DNA from: Planctomycetaceae bacterium UBA969
GTDB lineage: Bacteria; Planctomycetota; Planctomycetia; Gemmatales; Gemmataceae
Length of the DNA stretch: 8,328 bases
Direction: 5' to 3'
Assembly (NCBI GenBank): GCA_002303765.1
Contig: DBCB01000319.1
Coordinates: forward strand, 10,267 to 18,594
Shown here piece after piece: positions 1 to 5,524 of this stretch (within the stretch, counting starts at the first letter, position 1; each line of letters begins with the position of its first letter). Under the pieces are notes generated by a model. It saw nothing but the letters and a program-made list of their open reading frames with translations. It did no database searches and had not been told where the DNA came from. Both the position numbers and the translations under genes were made by a program.

Positions 1-235
1 TCCAAACAATTTAGGGTTCGCTCAAAAAGCAGGCTGCAGACGCCTAACATCTAAGCACCATAAAGCAGGTTTTGAAGCGGATCTGAGGCATATAAAGGTC
101 AAATCTGTACCAATAATCTTCGATTTTAAAGAATTAAGACTTTGGCATTACCTTTGCTAGTTAAATATTTGGATTAAGTTTTAGTCAGCCTCAAAAATAG
201 AGATTTACTCATTAAACAGGTGAAAAAAAGCCCCG

Positions 236-261
236 TGGTCTACCTATAATTAAGTAGGCCA
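236..261. repeat. 8-bp inverted repeat around a -10 element
   Basis: TGGTCTAC (236-243) pairs with GTAGGCCA (254-261) across a 10-nt loop, with seven Watson-Crick pairs and one G-T pair when read as RNA. The loop contains the TATAAT at 245-250. An operator for a dimeric regulator or a promoter cruciform are possible readings; the sequence alone does not decide between them or exclude chance. Confidence 0.4.
245..250 (+). promoter_or_regulatory. Candidate -10 box upstream of the gene at 321
   Basis: A perfect TATAAT lies about 70 nt before the start codon at 321. No good TTGACA-like -35 is present at the proper distance: the bases 17-18 nt upstream are A-rich (TGAAAA-like). If it is used, transcription would start near 257 and give a leader of about 64 nt ending in the GAGGAGA ribosome binding site. 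The call rests on hexamer match and position only. Confidence 0.35.
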
Positions 262-320
262 GCATTGATCTCGGTTCATGTTTTGTTGCATTCAGGTAAC
301 TTTCATGAGGAGAAACAGTC

Positions 321-878
321 ATGGCACTATCAGAATTCATTCTCTCAGCAATGTTTTTACTATCCCCATTAGAAATGTCAGACTCAGAGAAATCAATTCA
401 AGACGAAGCTGATCTCTCTCCATTTGTCCAAGCAATCGCCTTAAACTTCGAAATCCTAGATCCGCGTGAACACCAATACATTTTGCTAAGGTCATCTGAT
501 TTTCATTCGGATGTAAAACTCCTAAAAAAACGCTACAACGAGCTTTACGATGCCCCTTTGGTATTTGATTCCATGCGATTTCCTGATCGCCTAGTCATCC
601 AAGAAATGCTCGGGTTCAACCGTGCTTATAGGCATCACCTTAGTGCAAGAGTGCATCTCGAGCCTGCATTTGGTGAAGATCTTCATGCAGTTATTAAAGA
701 AACCGATCAGCTTTACCAAGTTTGGGATTACATCAGGGATTCACGATGTGAGTACTATTACATTACCGTTCGCAGGCACGCACTTAAGAAGGTATTAGAA
801 TCTATTGGAACCGAAGCCTTTTATAATGGTGTCTACCCGCCCAGCGTCCCAACCTGGAGATTCGCAGCAATCGATTGA
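321..878 (+). CDS. Hypothetical protein, 185 aa, family not recognised
   Basis: I do not recognise this protein. It starts with ATG 7 nt after GAGGAGA (307-313), a strong site that fixes the start. The first ~17 residues are mildly hydrophobic but have no basic head or cleavage site, so a signal peptide is unlikely; a second ATG at residue 19 is possible. The rest looks like a soluble, mostly helical protein rich in charged and aromatic residues. Notable segments are LDPREHQY (about 46-53), a DRLVIQEMLGFNRAYRHHL stretch in the middle, CEYYYITVRR (143-152) and a proline/tryptophan tail, PPSVPTWRF (173-181). Codon use and composition resemble the neighbours, so I consider it a real gene. It stands alone on its strand, with 140 bp before the next gene. 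The aromatic segments and invariant-looking Asp/Arg pairs suggest a conserved fold, but no catalytic motif can be assigned. Confidence 0.75.
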   Translation: MALSEFILSAMFLLSPLEMSDSEKSIQDEADLSPFVQAIALNFEILDPREHQYILLRSSDFHSDVKLLKKRYNELYDAPLVFDSMRFPDRLVIQEMLGFNRAYRHHLSARVHLEPAFGEDLHAVIKETDQLYQVWDYIRDSRCEYYYITVRRHALKKVLESIGTEAFYNGVYPPSVPTWRFAAID

Positions 879-920
879 TTTTTCCGATTCGTAAAATCCG
901 ATTCCCTTTGCCAGTATCTT

Positions 921-948
921 TTGGATAAATGCCCGCAAAGCATATAAT
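921..948 (+). promoter_or_regulatory. Candidate promoter of the DUF2132 gene
   Basis: A perfect TATAAT at 943-948 is preceded, with a 16-bp spacer, by TTGGAT (921-926), which matches only the TTG of a -35 box. Initiation would fall near 955, about 64 nt before the ATG at 1019. This suggests that the small gene has its own promoter and is not simply read through from the gene at 321. Confidence 0.35.
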
Positions 949-1018
949 TACCGATGGGTTATCCCCGACCCTAATATAGCGGGTGTTTATATTCCCAATA
1001 GTCGAATGATTCGGATTC

Positions 1019-1249
1019 ATGCATAAAATGGATAACTATCAACAGAACAATCCTCTACACGGAATCACACTAGAGAAAATTCTAACCGAATTAGTTGAAT
1101 ATTACGGCTGGCAGGAACTTGGAAGCCGTATCACCATTAATTGCTTCACTCACGATCCAAGCATTAAATCGAGCCTAAAGTTTCTGCGTAAAACCGAGTG
1201 GGCGCGCAAGAAAGTGGAAAACCTCTATGTTTGGCATAACCTCAAGTAG
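1019..1249 (+). CDS. VF530/DUF2132 family small protein
   Basis: A 76-residue protein that I recognise as a member of the VF530 (DUF2132) family. The family is small and bacterial; its prototype from Aliivibrio fischeri was studied structurally and described as a DNA-binding protein, and its cellular role is not known to me. Almost the whole length is family core: NNPLHGITLEKILTEL (10-25), the YGWQELG segment, INCFTHDPSIKSSLKFLRKT (39-58) and WARKKVENLY (60-69). Length and order are typical. No strong ribosome binding site precedes either the ATG at 1019 or the second in-frame ATG at 1028, so the start could be three codons later. The gene converges on the polyprenyl synthase with 27 nt between the stop codons and no clear terminator hairpin. 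Basic residues in the C-terminal half fit nucleic-acid binding, which is inference for this protein. Confidence 0.88.
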   Translation: MHKMDNYQQNNPLHGITLEKILTELVEYYGWQELGSRITINCFTHDPSIKSSLKFLRKTEWARKKVENLYVWHNLK

Positions 1250-1276
1250 AGAAAAGCAAACTATACTGCATCTAAA

Positions 1277-2365
1277 TTAGCAGGAACGATTTAGTATCTG
1301 ATCAGTAATATCATGCAGAATGTTTCTAAAAGCTGAGGGCGCAAGAGCCTGCAAATCCCTCTTACCCGCAGCAATAAATTGTTCCGCCTTATTCTTGGCG
1401 TAATCAATTGCACCAGAATCACTTAGAAGATTTTTTATCTGAACTCTCTGTGCAGAAGAATCTTTCTCAAGCAAACTTTTAATCTTATTCTTTTCTAAAT
1501 CTGGACCGTTTTGCAAAAGCCATATAAGTGGCAAAGTAAGCTTCTTCTGATCAAAATCGGTGCCAAGAGATTTGCCTGTTTGATTTTCATGGCCAACAAG
1601 ATCAAGAACATCATCAGCAATTTGAAAAGCCATACCCAGATTACGGCCAAAACTAGCCATCGATTCAATCACCGCTTCGCTCGCCCCAGCATAAGCAGCC
1701 CCAAGTTCACAGCTTGCAGAAATCATTTCAGCGGTTTTTCCATCGATGATATCAAAGTAAGTGGCTTCAGAAATGTTGATATCACCCGTATGAAAGTTTT
1801 GTAACAGTTCACCTTCGCAAATGCGGTGTGCGCTTCTGCCAATAACCTTGCAAGCCCGGGTGTTTTCTAAATTACTAGTCATTTGGAAGGCGTTGGTGAA
1901 AAGGCAATCGCCTAGTAAAACAGCGGACTTAGTGCCCCAAAGAGTATGAACAGCGGGCAAATGTCTGCGCATATGGGCGGAATCTAACACATCATCATGA
2001 ACCAAGGAGGCGGTATGAATTAACTCGACTGCTGCGCCTAGAACCCAATGGCTTTCATTAACTAATCCACTGGCATGAGCCGTTGCAAGAAGAAGCGCAG
2101 GTCGAAGCCTTTTGCCTTTGTATTGACTGACATGATCAAGGATGTCGGTGAATTCTTTGTGCCTAGAAATAAGCTCGCGGGAAATAATGCGTTCGACTTG
2201 TTCAAGGTCTGAACGAATCGGGAGCATTGAGTCATATCGTTCGGGAGTAAAAAATGTGGAATACATCAATGAGGCGTTCATGTTATGGCCCATTTCATGG
2301 AGATCGGAATGCGGTTTGTCATTATTGCCTGACAAATGAACCGCTCTTTCCACCAGTCTTTTCAT
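1277..2365 (-). CDS. Long-chain all-trans polyprenyl diphosphate synthase
   Basis: Condenses isopentenyl diphosphate units onto an allylic diphosphate to make a long trans-prenyl chain, in the family usually for the side chain of menaquinone or ubiquinone. Visible motifs are GKRLRP (84-89, IPP binding), the first aspartate-rich motif DDVLD (124-128) with RR at 133-134, DGKTA (208-212), and FQIADDVLD (247-255) with the second aspartate-rich motif. Residues 4 and 5 before the first motif are Ser and Ala, small side chains that in this family permit long products, so an octaprenyl/heptaprenyl/hexaprenyl-type enzyme is more likely than FPP or GGPP synthase. Exact length cannot be read. After RR the usual Gly and Asn positions are both His (RRHLPAVH), a small oddity. 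The first 44 nt overlap the end of moaC. Other starts are ATG at 2293 or 2281; none has a good ribosome binding site, and the conserved part begins only near residue 48. It is the last gene of the minus-strand cluster. Confidence 0.92.
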   Translation of the reverse strand: MKRLVERAVHLSGNNDKPHSDLHEMGHNMNASLMYSTFFTPERYDSMLPIRSDLEQVERIISRELISRHKEFTDILDHVSQYKGKRLRPALLLATAHASGLVNESHWVLGAAVELIHTASLVHDDVLDSAHMRRHLPAVHTLWGTKSAVLLGDCLFTNAFQMTSNLENTRACKVIGRSAHRICEGELLQNFHTGDINISEATYFDIIDGKTAEMISASCELGAAYAGASEAVIESMASFGRNLGMAFQIADDVLDLVGHENQTGKSLGTDFDQKKLTLPLIWLLQNGPDLEKNKIKSLLEKDSSAQRVQIKNLLSDSGAIDYAKNKAEQFIAAGKRDLQALAPSAFRNILHDITDQILNRSC

Positions 2366-2795
2366 CTAACCGGATTTCCGAAATGGTCATAACTTTATCC
2401 ACAGATTTACACATATCATAAACCGTAAGGGCAGCAACACTAACAGCCGTAAGGGCTTCCATTTCAACCCCTGTTCTGCCAAATACTTTTACCACTGCAG
2501 TTATTCTAAGCAAGTTTTTCTCAAAAAACGAGAAATCAAGTTTTACCCCCGTAATTGCCAAGGGATGGCATAGCGGAATGAGATCCCAGGTTTTCTTGGC
2601 AGCCTGAATGCCTGCAAGCCTTGCGACCTCTAAAACATCACCCTTGGAAAGCTCTTTGTTCCGGATTAACTCGGCAGTAGATTCTTCCATTCGAACAATG
2701 GCACTAGCCCGAGCAAGGCGTTGGGTTTCCTCTTTACTCGAAGTATCCACCATTCTGCTTGCGCCCTGATCATCAAAATGACTTAAAGAAGCCAT
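2322..2795 (-). CDS. moaC: Cyclic pyranopterin monophosphate synthase MoaC
   Basis: Acts with MoaA in the first stage of molybdenum cofactor synthesis, converting the 3',8-cyclo-GTP product of MoaA into cyclic pyranopterin monophosphate in the cytoplasm. At 157 residues it has full family length. Diagnostic segments are MVDTSSKEET (15-24), KGDVLEVARLAGIQAAKKT (51-69), LIPLCHPL (72-79), GVEMEALTAV (109-118), YDMCKSVDK (126-134) and the C-terminal EKTGGKSG. K51, D127 and K130 correspond to the active-site Lys, Asp and Lys known from the E. coli enzyme. The start is set by AAGGGG (2801-2806), 5 nt before the ATG, and the N-terminus (MASLSHFDDQGASRMVD) matches the usual layout. It lies 13 nt after the rhodanese and overlaps the polyprenyl synthase start by 44 nt. 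No moaA, moaE or moeA is in the window, so the rest of the pathway must be elsewhere. Confidence 0.97.
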   Translation of the reverse strand: MASLSHFDDQGASRMVDTSSKEETQRLARASAIVRMEESTAELIRNKELSKGDVLEVARLAGIQAAKKTWDLIPLCHPLAITGVKLDFSFFEKNLLRITAVVKVFGRTGVEMEALTAVSVAALTVYDMCKSVDKVMTISEIRLDEKTGGKSGSFVRQ

Positions 2796-2808
2796 ATTAG
2801 CCCCTTAT

Positions 2809-3138
2809 TTAGCGATATCTGGGAATATTTGGATCAATTTCACAGGACCAAGCCTCAATGCCGCCTGCAAGTGAATAAGCAGGGGTTATGCCCGAATTTT
2901 CGAGGATAGCCGCCCCAGATAAGCTTCGAACCCCATGATGGCAATAAACCACTACTTTAGCATCTTTAGGCGGTGTTACCTCATCCAAACTATTGGAAAG
3001 GTCGCCCAAAGATACCAAAACGCTATTAGGAATGGCAGCGAACTGATTTTCCCAAGGTTCTCGGACATCAAGAAGATAAACACTAAGCCCCTGATCGAGC
3101 CATTCTTTAAGGGTTGCAGGGGAAATTTGGACCGGCAT
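2809..3138 (-). CDS. Single-domain rhodanese-like sulfurtransferase
   Basis: A 109-residue stand-alone rhodanese domain, probably carrying sulfane sulfur as a cysteine persulfide and handing it to an acceptor (thiosulfate:cyanide transfer is the test reaction). It shows LLDVREPWE (22-30), the active loop CHHGVRS (66-72) with Cys66 as the presumed persulfide carrier, and LAGGIEAW near the end, all typical of GlpE-like domains. There is no signal peptide, so it is cytoplasmic. I chose ATG 3138 because GGAGAG (3142-3147) sits just in front of it and the domain begins directly with ISPATLKEWL. A longer frame from 3198 would add 20 unrelated residues and run into the dehydrogenase gene. It lies 28 nt after the dehydrogenase and 13 nt before moaC. 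Position beside moaC makes sulfur supply for molybdopterin an attractive idea, but MoaC itself does not need sulfur and the link is inference. Confidence 0.9.
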   Translation of the reverse strand: MPVQISPATLKEWLDQGLSVYLLDVREPWENQFAAIPNSVLVSLGDLSNSLDEVTPPKDAKVVVYCHHGVRSLSGAAILENSGITPAYSLAGGIEAWSCEIDPNIPRYR

Positions 3139-3141
3139 AAA

Positions 3142-3147
3142 CTCTCC
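3142..3147 (-). promoter_or_regulatory. Ribosome binding site that decides the rhodanese start
   Basis: GGAGAG on the minus strand, with its GGAG core 5 nt from the ATG at 3138, lies in the 28-nt gap after the dehydrogenase stop. It supports the shorter 109-residue rhodanese over a 129-residue version from 3198. Confidence 0.7.
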
Positions 3148-3166
3148 AGATTGATCTAAAAGTATT

Positions 3167-4474
3167 TTAAGGAAACAAGCCCCGTTTGATCTTTTCACGG
3201 GCTATTTTCTCTACCCCCAAGGATAGAGCCGCCAACCTCATCGATATTTTCTTATTCAACGCCAAATCTCGAACCCGCCTGAATGCATTAATCATCAACT
3301 CATACAATTTATGATTAACCTGCTCTTCGCTCCATAACAATTGTTGAATATCCTGCACCCATTCAAAATACGAAACCGTGACACCACCCGCATTACACAA
3401 AATGTCCGGGATTACATAAATATCACTCTTGCTAATGATGGCATCTGCTTCAGGAGTGGTCGGGCCGTTGGCAGCTTCCGCAAGTATTTTGCACTTAAGC
3501 TGCGCAGCATTCTTTAAATGAATCACTCTTTCAAGTGCAGCAGGCACCAAAACCGTGCATGGAAGTATCATCATTTCATCCGCATCAATCTGATTAGCTT
3601 TGGGGAAATCCTTAAGTAAGTTGCCCCCCGATACAAAATTTTGCAGTTCTACGATATCAATGCCAAGGGCGTTATGGATTGCGCCATACCTATCCGAAAC
3701 AGCAATAACCTTAATACCTTTTTTAGAAAGTTCACCACAGGTGATCGCCCCAACATTACCAAACCCCTGAACCACAGCAGTAGCTTCCTCAGGTTTAATG
3801 TTAAGATCCTTCAACGCTTCCAAAATACAAAAGGTAACACCTCTTCCGGTAGCCTCTCTGCGCCCTAAACATCCCCCCAACTCAACGGGTTTCCCCGTTA
3901 CAATTTCCGGGCACGCATACCCAACCTTCATGCTGTAGGTATCCATGATCCAAGCCATGGTTTGCTCATCGGTGCCCATATCAGGCGCCATTACATCCAT
4001 TCTCGGCCCAATAATCGAAAGAACTTCTTCGGTAAACCTTCTGGTAAGGCGTTCTTTTTCACCAATTGAAAGAGATTCTGGGTCACAAGTGATACCGCCC
4101 TTGGCCCCGCCAAAAGGCAGATTCATAATGCCACACTTCCATGACATCCACATGGAAAGTGCCGCAACTTCGCCCAAATCTACAGAAGGATGATAACGCA
4201 ATCCGCCCTTAGAAGGGCCGCTGGTAAGGCTATGCTGCACTCTGTAACCATTAAAAACCCGGGTGGACCCATCATCCATGCGAACCGGCACACTTACAAT
4301 CATTGCTCGCTTGGGGACCGAAAGCCTTTGCAGGATGCCCCGGTCGATTTTCAAAAGTTGAGCCACCGATTCCAATTGGCTTAATGCCATGCGATAGGTG
4401 GCAGAGGATTCAAAAACAGTGTTTTGCGAATGGTTATTTTCGCTAGAATGATTATCGTTGTTGACCATGGGCAT
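3167..4474 (-). CDS. Glu/Leu/Phe/Val dehydrogenase, probably glutamate dehydrogenase
   Basis: Reversible oxidative deamination of an amino acid, most likely glutamate to 2-oxoglutarate and ammonia with NAD(P). The 435 residues are of usual length for hexameric bacterial GDH. Substrate-side motifs are PSKGGLRYHP (87-96) with K89, MSWKCGIMNLPFGGAKGG (110-127) with K113 and the catalytic K125, and APDMGTDE (163-170) with D165. The Rossmann domain has GFGNVG (237-242), followed by a strand ending in VSDRYG; this looks more NAD- than NADP-like, but I would not assign the cofactor. The start has GGAGA (4479-4483) 4 nt before ATG 4474; a second ATG at 4468 is less well placed. The first ~20 residues are an Asn/Ser/His-rich tail before the fold begins. 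Leucine or phenylalanine dehydrogenase is less likely given the length (those are ~350-380 aa). It is the first gene of the minus-strand cluster. Confidence 0.93.
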   Translation of the reverse strand: MPMVNNDNHSSENNHSQNTVFESSATYRMALSQLESVAQLLKIDRGILQRLSVPKRAMIVSVPVRMDDGSTRVFNGYRVQHSLTSGPSKGGLRYHPSVDLGEVAALSMWMSWKCGIMNLPFGGAKGGITCDPESLSIGEKERLTRRFTEEVLSIIGPRMDVMAPDMGTDEQTMAWIMDTYSMKVGYACPEIVTGKPVELGGCLGRREATGRGVTFCILEALKDLNIKPEEATAVVQGFGNVGAITCGELSKKGIKVIAVSDRYGAIHNALGIDIVELQNFVSGGNLLKDFPKANQIDADEMMILPCTVLVPAALERVIHLKNAAQLKCKILAEAANGPTTPEADAIISKSDIYVIPDILCNAGGVTVSYFEWVQDIQQLLWSEEQVNHKLYELMINAFRRVRDLALNKKISMRLAALSLGVEKIAREKIKRGLFP

Positions 4475-4590
4475 TAAATCTCCACAAGCATTAAAGAATC
4501 AAGCGTACCAAAGATCAACGACTGGTTTAGCCGCATAATAATAATTCTATGGGCGTAGTCTACAATAGTGTGAGGGGAAGGTAGAAAAGT
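4475..4590. promoter_or_regulatory. Divergent promoter region
   Basis: This 116-bp gap must hold the promoters of both flanking divergent genes. For the dehydrogenase, TTGTAG (4565-4560) and TATTAT (4543-4538), spaced 16 bp, read on the minus strand; a second pair, TTGATC (4518-4513) and TTTAAT (4495-4490) with a 17-bp spacer, would give an almost leaderless message. For the plus-strand gene, TACAAT (4561-4566) is a possible -10 without a clear -35. TACAAT overlaps the first minus-strand -35, so the two directions could compete for polymerase. AGGGGAAGG (4573-4581) is the ribosome binding site of the plus-strand gene. Confidence 0.35.
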
Positions 4591-5457
4591 ATGAAAGAAA
4601 TTCTAATTATTGGGTGCGGTTATTTGGGGAATGTCATTGCAGCCAATGCAATAGCCAAAGGAATCAAAGTGTTTGCAACCACGCGAAACCGTGTAGATGC
4701 GTTGATATCCAAAGGAATAACCCCAGTTATTTGTGATGTAACCAATCAGGATAGTTACGCCAACCTTCCTATGGTAGACGGCGTGGTTCATTGCGTGGGC
4801 ATGGATCGCAGCGCAGGAAAATCAATGCGCGAGGTTTATGTTGATGGCCTTGCAGGCATTGCAACTTACCTTCAATCTAAAAACTTCAAAGGCCGATTTG
4901 TCCATGTCAGCAGCACCAGCGTATATGGCCAAAACGAAGGCGAAGTGGTGGATGAAAAATCGCCAACCATTCCTGCAGAGGGTTCGGGTGGAATCGTGCT
5001 GGAAGCCGAAAACAAACTAAGGAGCATACTTCCCGAAGCGATCATACTAAGGTTTGCAGGAATCTATGGCCCGGGCAGATTAATTCGAGGCAAAGCTATT
5101 TTGGCAGGCGAACCTATCGTTTGCTCGCCAGATAGGTATTTAAATCTGATGCATGTAGCCGATGGCGCCAAGGCATGCTTAGCTGCCCTGAGTGATGGAA
5201 AAACGGGTGAAACCTTTAATGCAAGCGATGATGAACCTGCCCTGAGGCGGGATTTTTACAACCATCTAGCTTTGCTCCTAAAAGCGACACCACCAAAGTT
5301 CGTCCTTCCCAGCCCCGATCAGCCCGCACCTCCGCATGAAGGAACCAACAGGCGTATTTCCAACCTCAAACTGAAAAGAGAGCTGGTTAATACTCTGCAA
5401 TTTCCCTCCTTTCGAGAAGGGCTCGAAAATTGCGTCCACCTTGGAGCTTTCGCTTAA
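4591..5457 (+). CDS. Atypical short-chain dehydrogenase, NAD-dependent epimerase/dehydratase family
   Basis: A 288-residue Rossmann-fold protein of the extended/atypical SDR group, resembling the YeeZ-like epimerases. It begins with a nucleotide-binding strand and GCGYLG (8-13), has R32 at the end of the second strand (TTRNR) where NADP is often recognised, a VSSTSVYG segment (106-113), LRFAGIYGPGR (153-163), NLMHVAD (185-191) and NASDDEP (210-216). The catalytic tyrosine Y112 is present, but the partner lysine four residues on is Glu116, so the classical YxxxK is broken, as in other atypical members. The substrate is unknown; sugar nucleotide epimerisation should not be assumed. The start is supported by AGGGGAAGG (4573-4581), with its end 9 nt before the ATG. 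It is divergent from the dehydrogenase and followed after 67 bp by the metallo-hydrolase on the same strand. Confidence 0.88.
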   Translation: MKEILIIGCGYLGNVIAANAIAKGIKVFATTRNRVDALISKGITPVICDVTNQDSYANLPMVDGVVHCVGMDRSAGKSMREVYVDGLAGIATYLQSKNFKGRFVHVSSTSVYGQNEGEVVDEKSPTIPAEGSGGIVLEAENKLRSILPEAIILRFAGIYGPGRLIRGKAILAGEPIVCSPDRYLNLMHVADGAKACLAALSDGKTGETFNASDDEPALRRDFYNHLALLLKATPPKFVLPSPDQPAPPHEGTNRRISNLKLKRELVNTLQFPSFREGLENCVHLGAFA

Positions 5458-5460
5458 CAC

Positions 5461-5489
5461 TTGTTAATACCGGTACAATCAAATAAGAT
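5461..5489 (+). promoter_or_regulatory. Candidate promoter of the MBL gene
   Basis: TTGTTA (5461-5466) and TAAGAT (5484-5489), separated by exactly 17 bp, each match four of six consensus positions. They lie just after the epimerase stop and about 35 nt before the ATG at 5525, so the metallo-hydrolase could be transcribed independently of the gene in front of it. Confidence 0.35.
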
Positions 5490-5524
5490 AACAATCACAC
5501 AACTCAACTAGGTTTAATCATTAT

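Larger units (their letters stand above)
1..320. other. Leader/intergenic region with no recognisable gene
   Basis: I see no convincing gene here. Plus-strand frame 2 is open from the window edge to a TAG at 158-160 (52 codons), but the peptide is not recognisable and may be chance or the end of something that starts outside the window. The stretch 100-225 is AT-rich. No tRNA or rRNA is visible. The right part contains a perfect TATAAT inside an inverted repeat (236-261) and, at 307-313, a GAGGAGA ribosome binding site for the gene that starts at 321. It therefore looks mainly like an upstream regulatory region. Confidence 0.55.

Noticed and set aside
2..160. Open plus-strand frame of 52 codons reaching the left edge, as a partial gene
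   Set aside because: The peptide is not recognisable and such a length is common by chance in AT-rich DNA; without the upstream bases it cannot be supported.
223..261. Minus-strand intrinsic terminator: the 236-261 hairpin followed by a run of seven T
   Set aside because: Five or six bases separate the stem from the T run, the arms are not very GC-rich, and no minus-strand gene ends here.
883..904. Direct repeat TCCGATTC at 883-890 and 897-904
   Set aside because: Two 8-nt copies only, with no third copy in phase; too short to call an operator or attachment site.
802..1020. Minus-strand 72-codon frame between the first two genes
   Set aside because: It overlaps the end of the first gene, starts exactly at the next gene's start, resembles no protein family and has no ribosome binding site.
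1511..1804. Plus-strand 97-codon frame
   Set aside because: It is antisense to the conserved core of the polyprenyl synthase; the translation is low-complexity and unlike any family.
3139..3198. Longer rhodanese start at 3198
   Set aside because: The added 20 residues overlap the dehydrogenase end, lie outside the rhodanese domain and lack the strong ribosome binding site seen before 3138.
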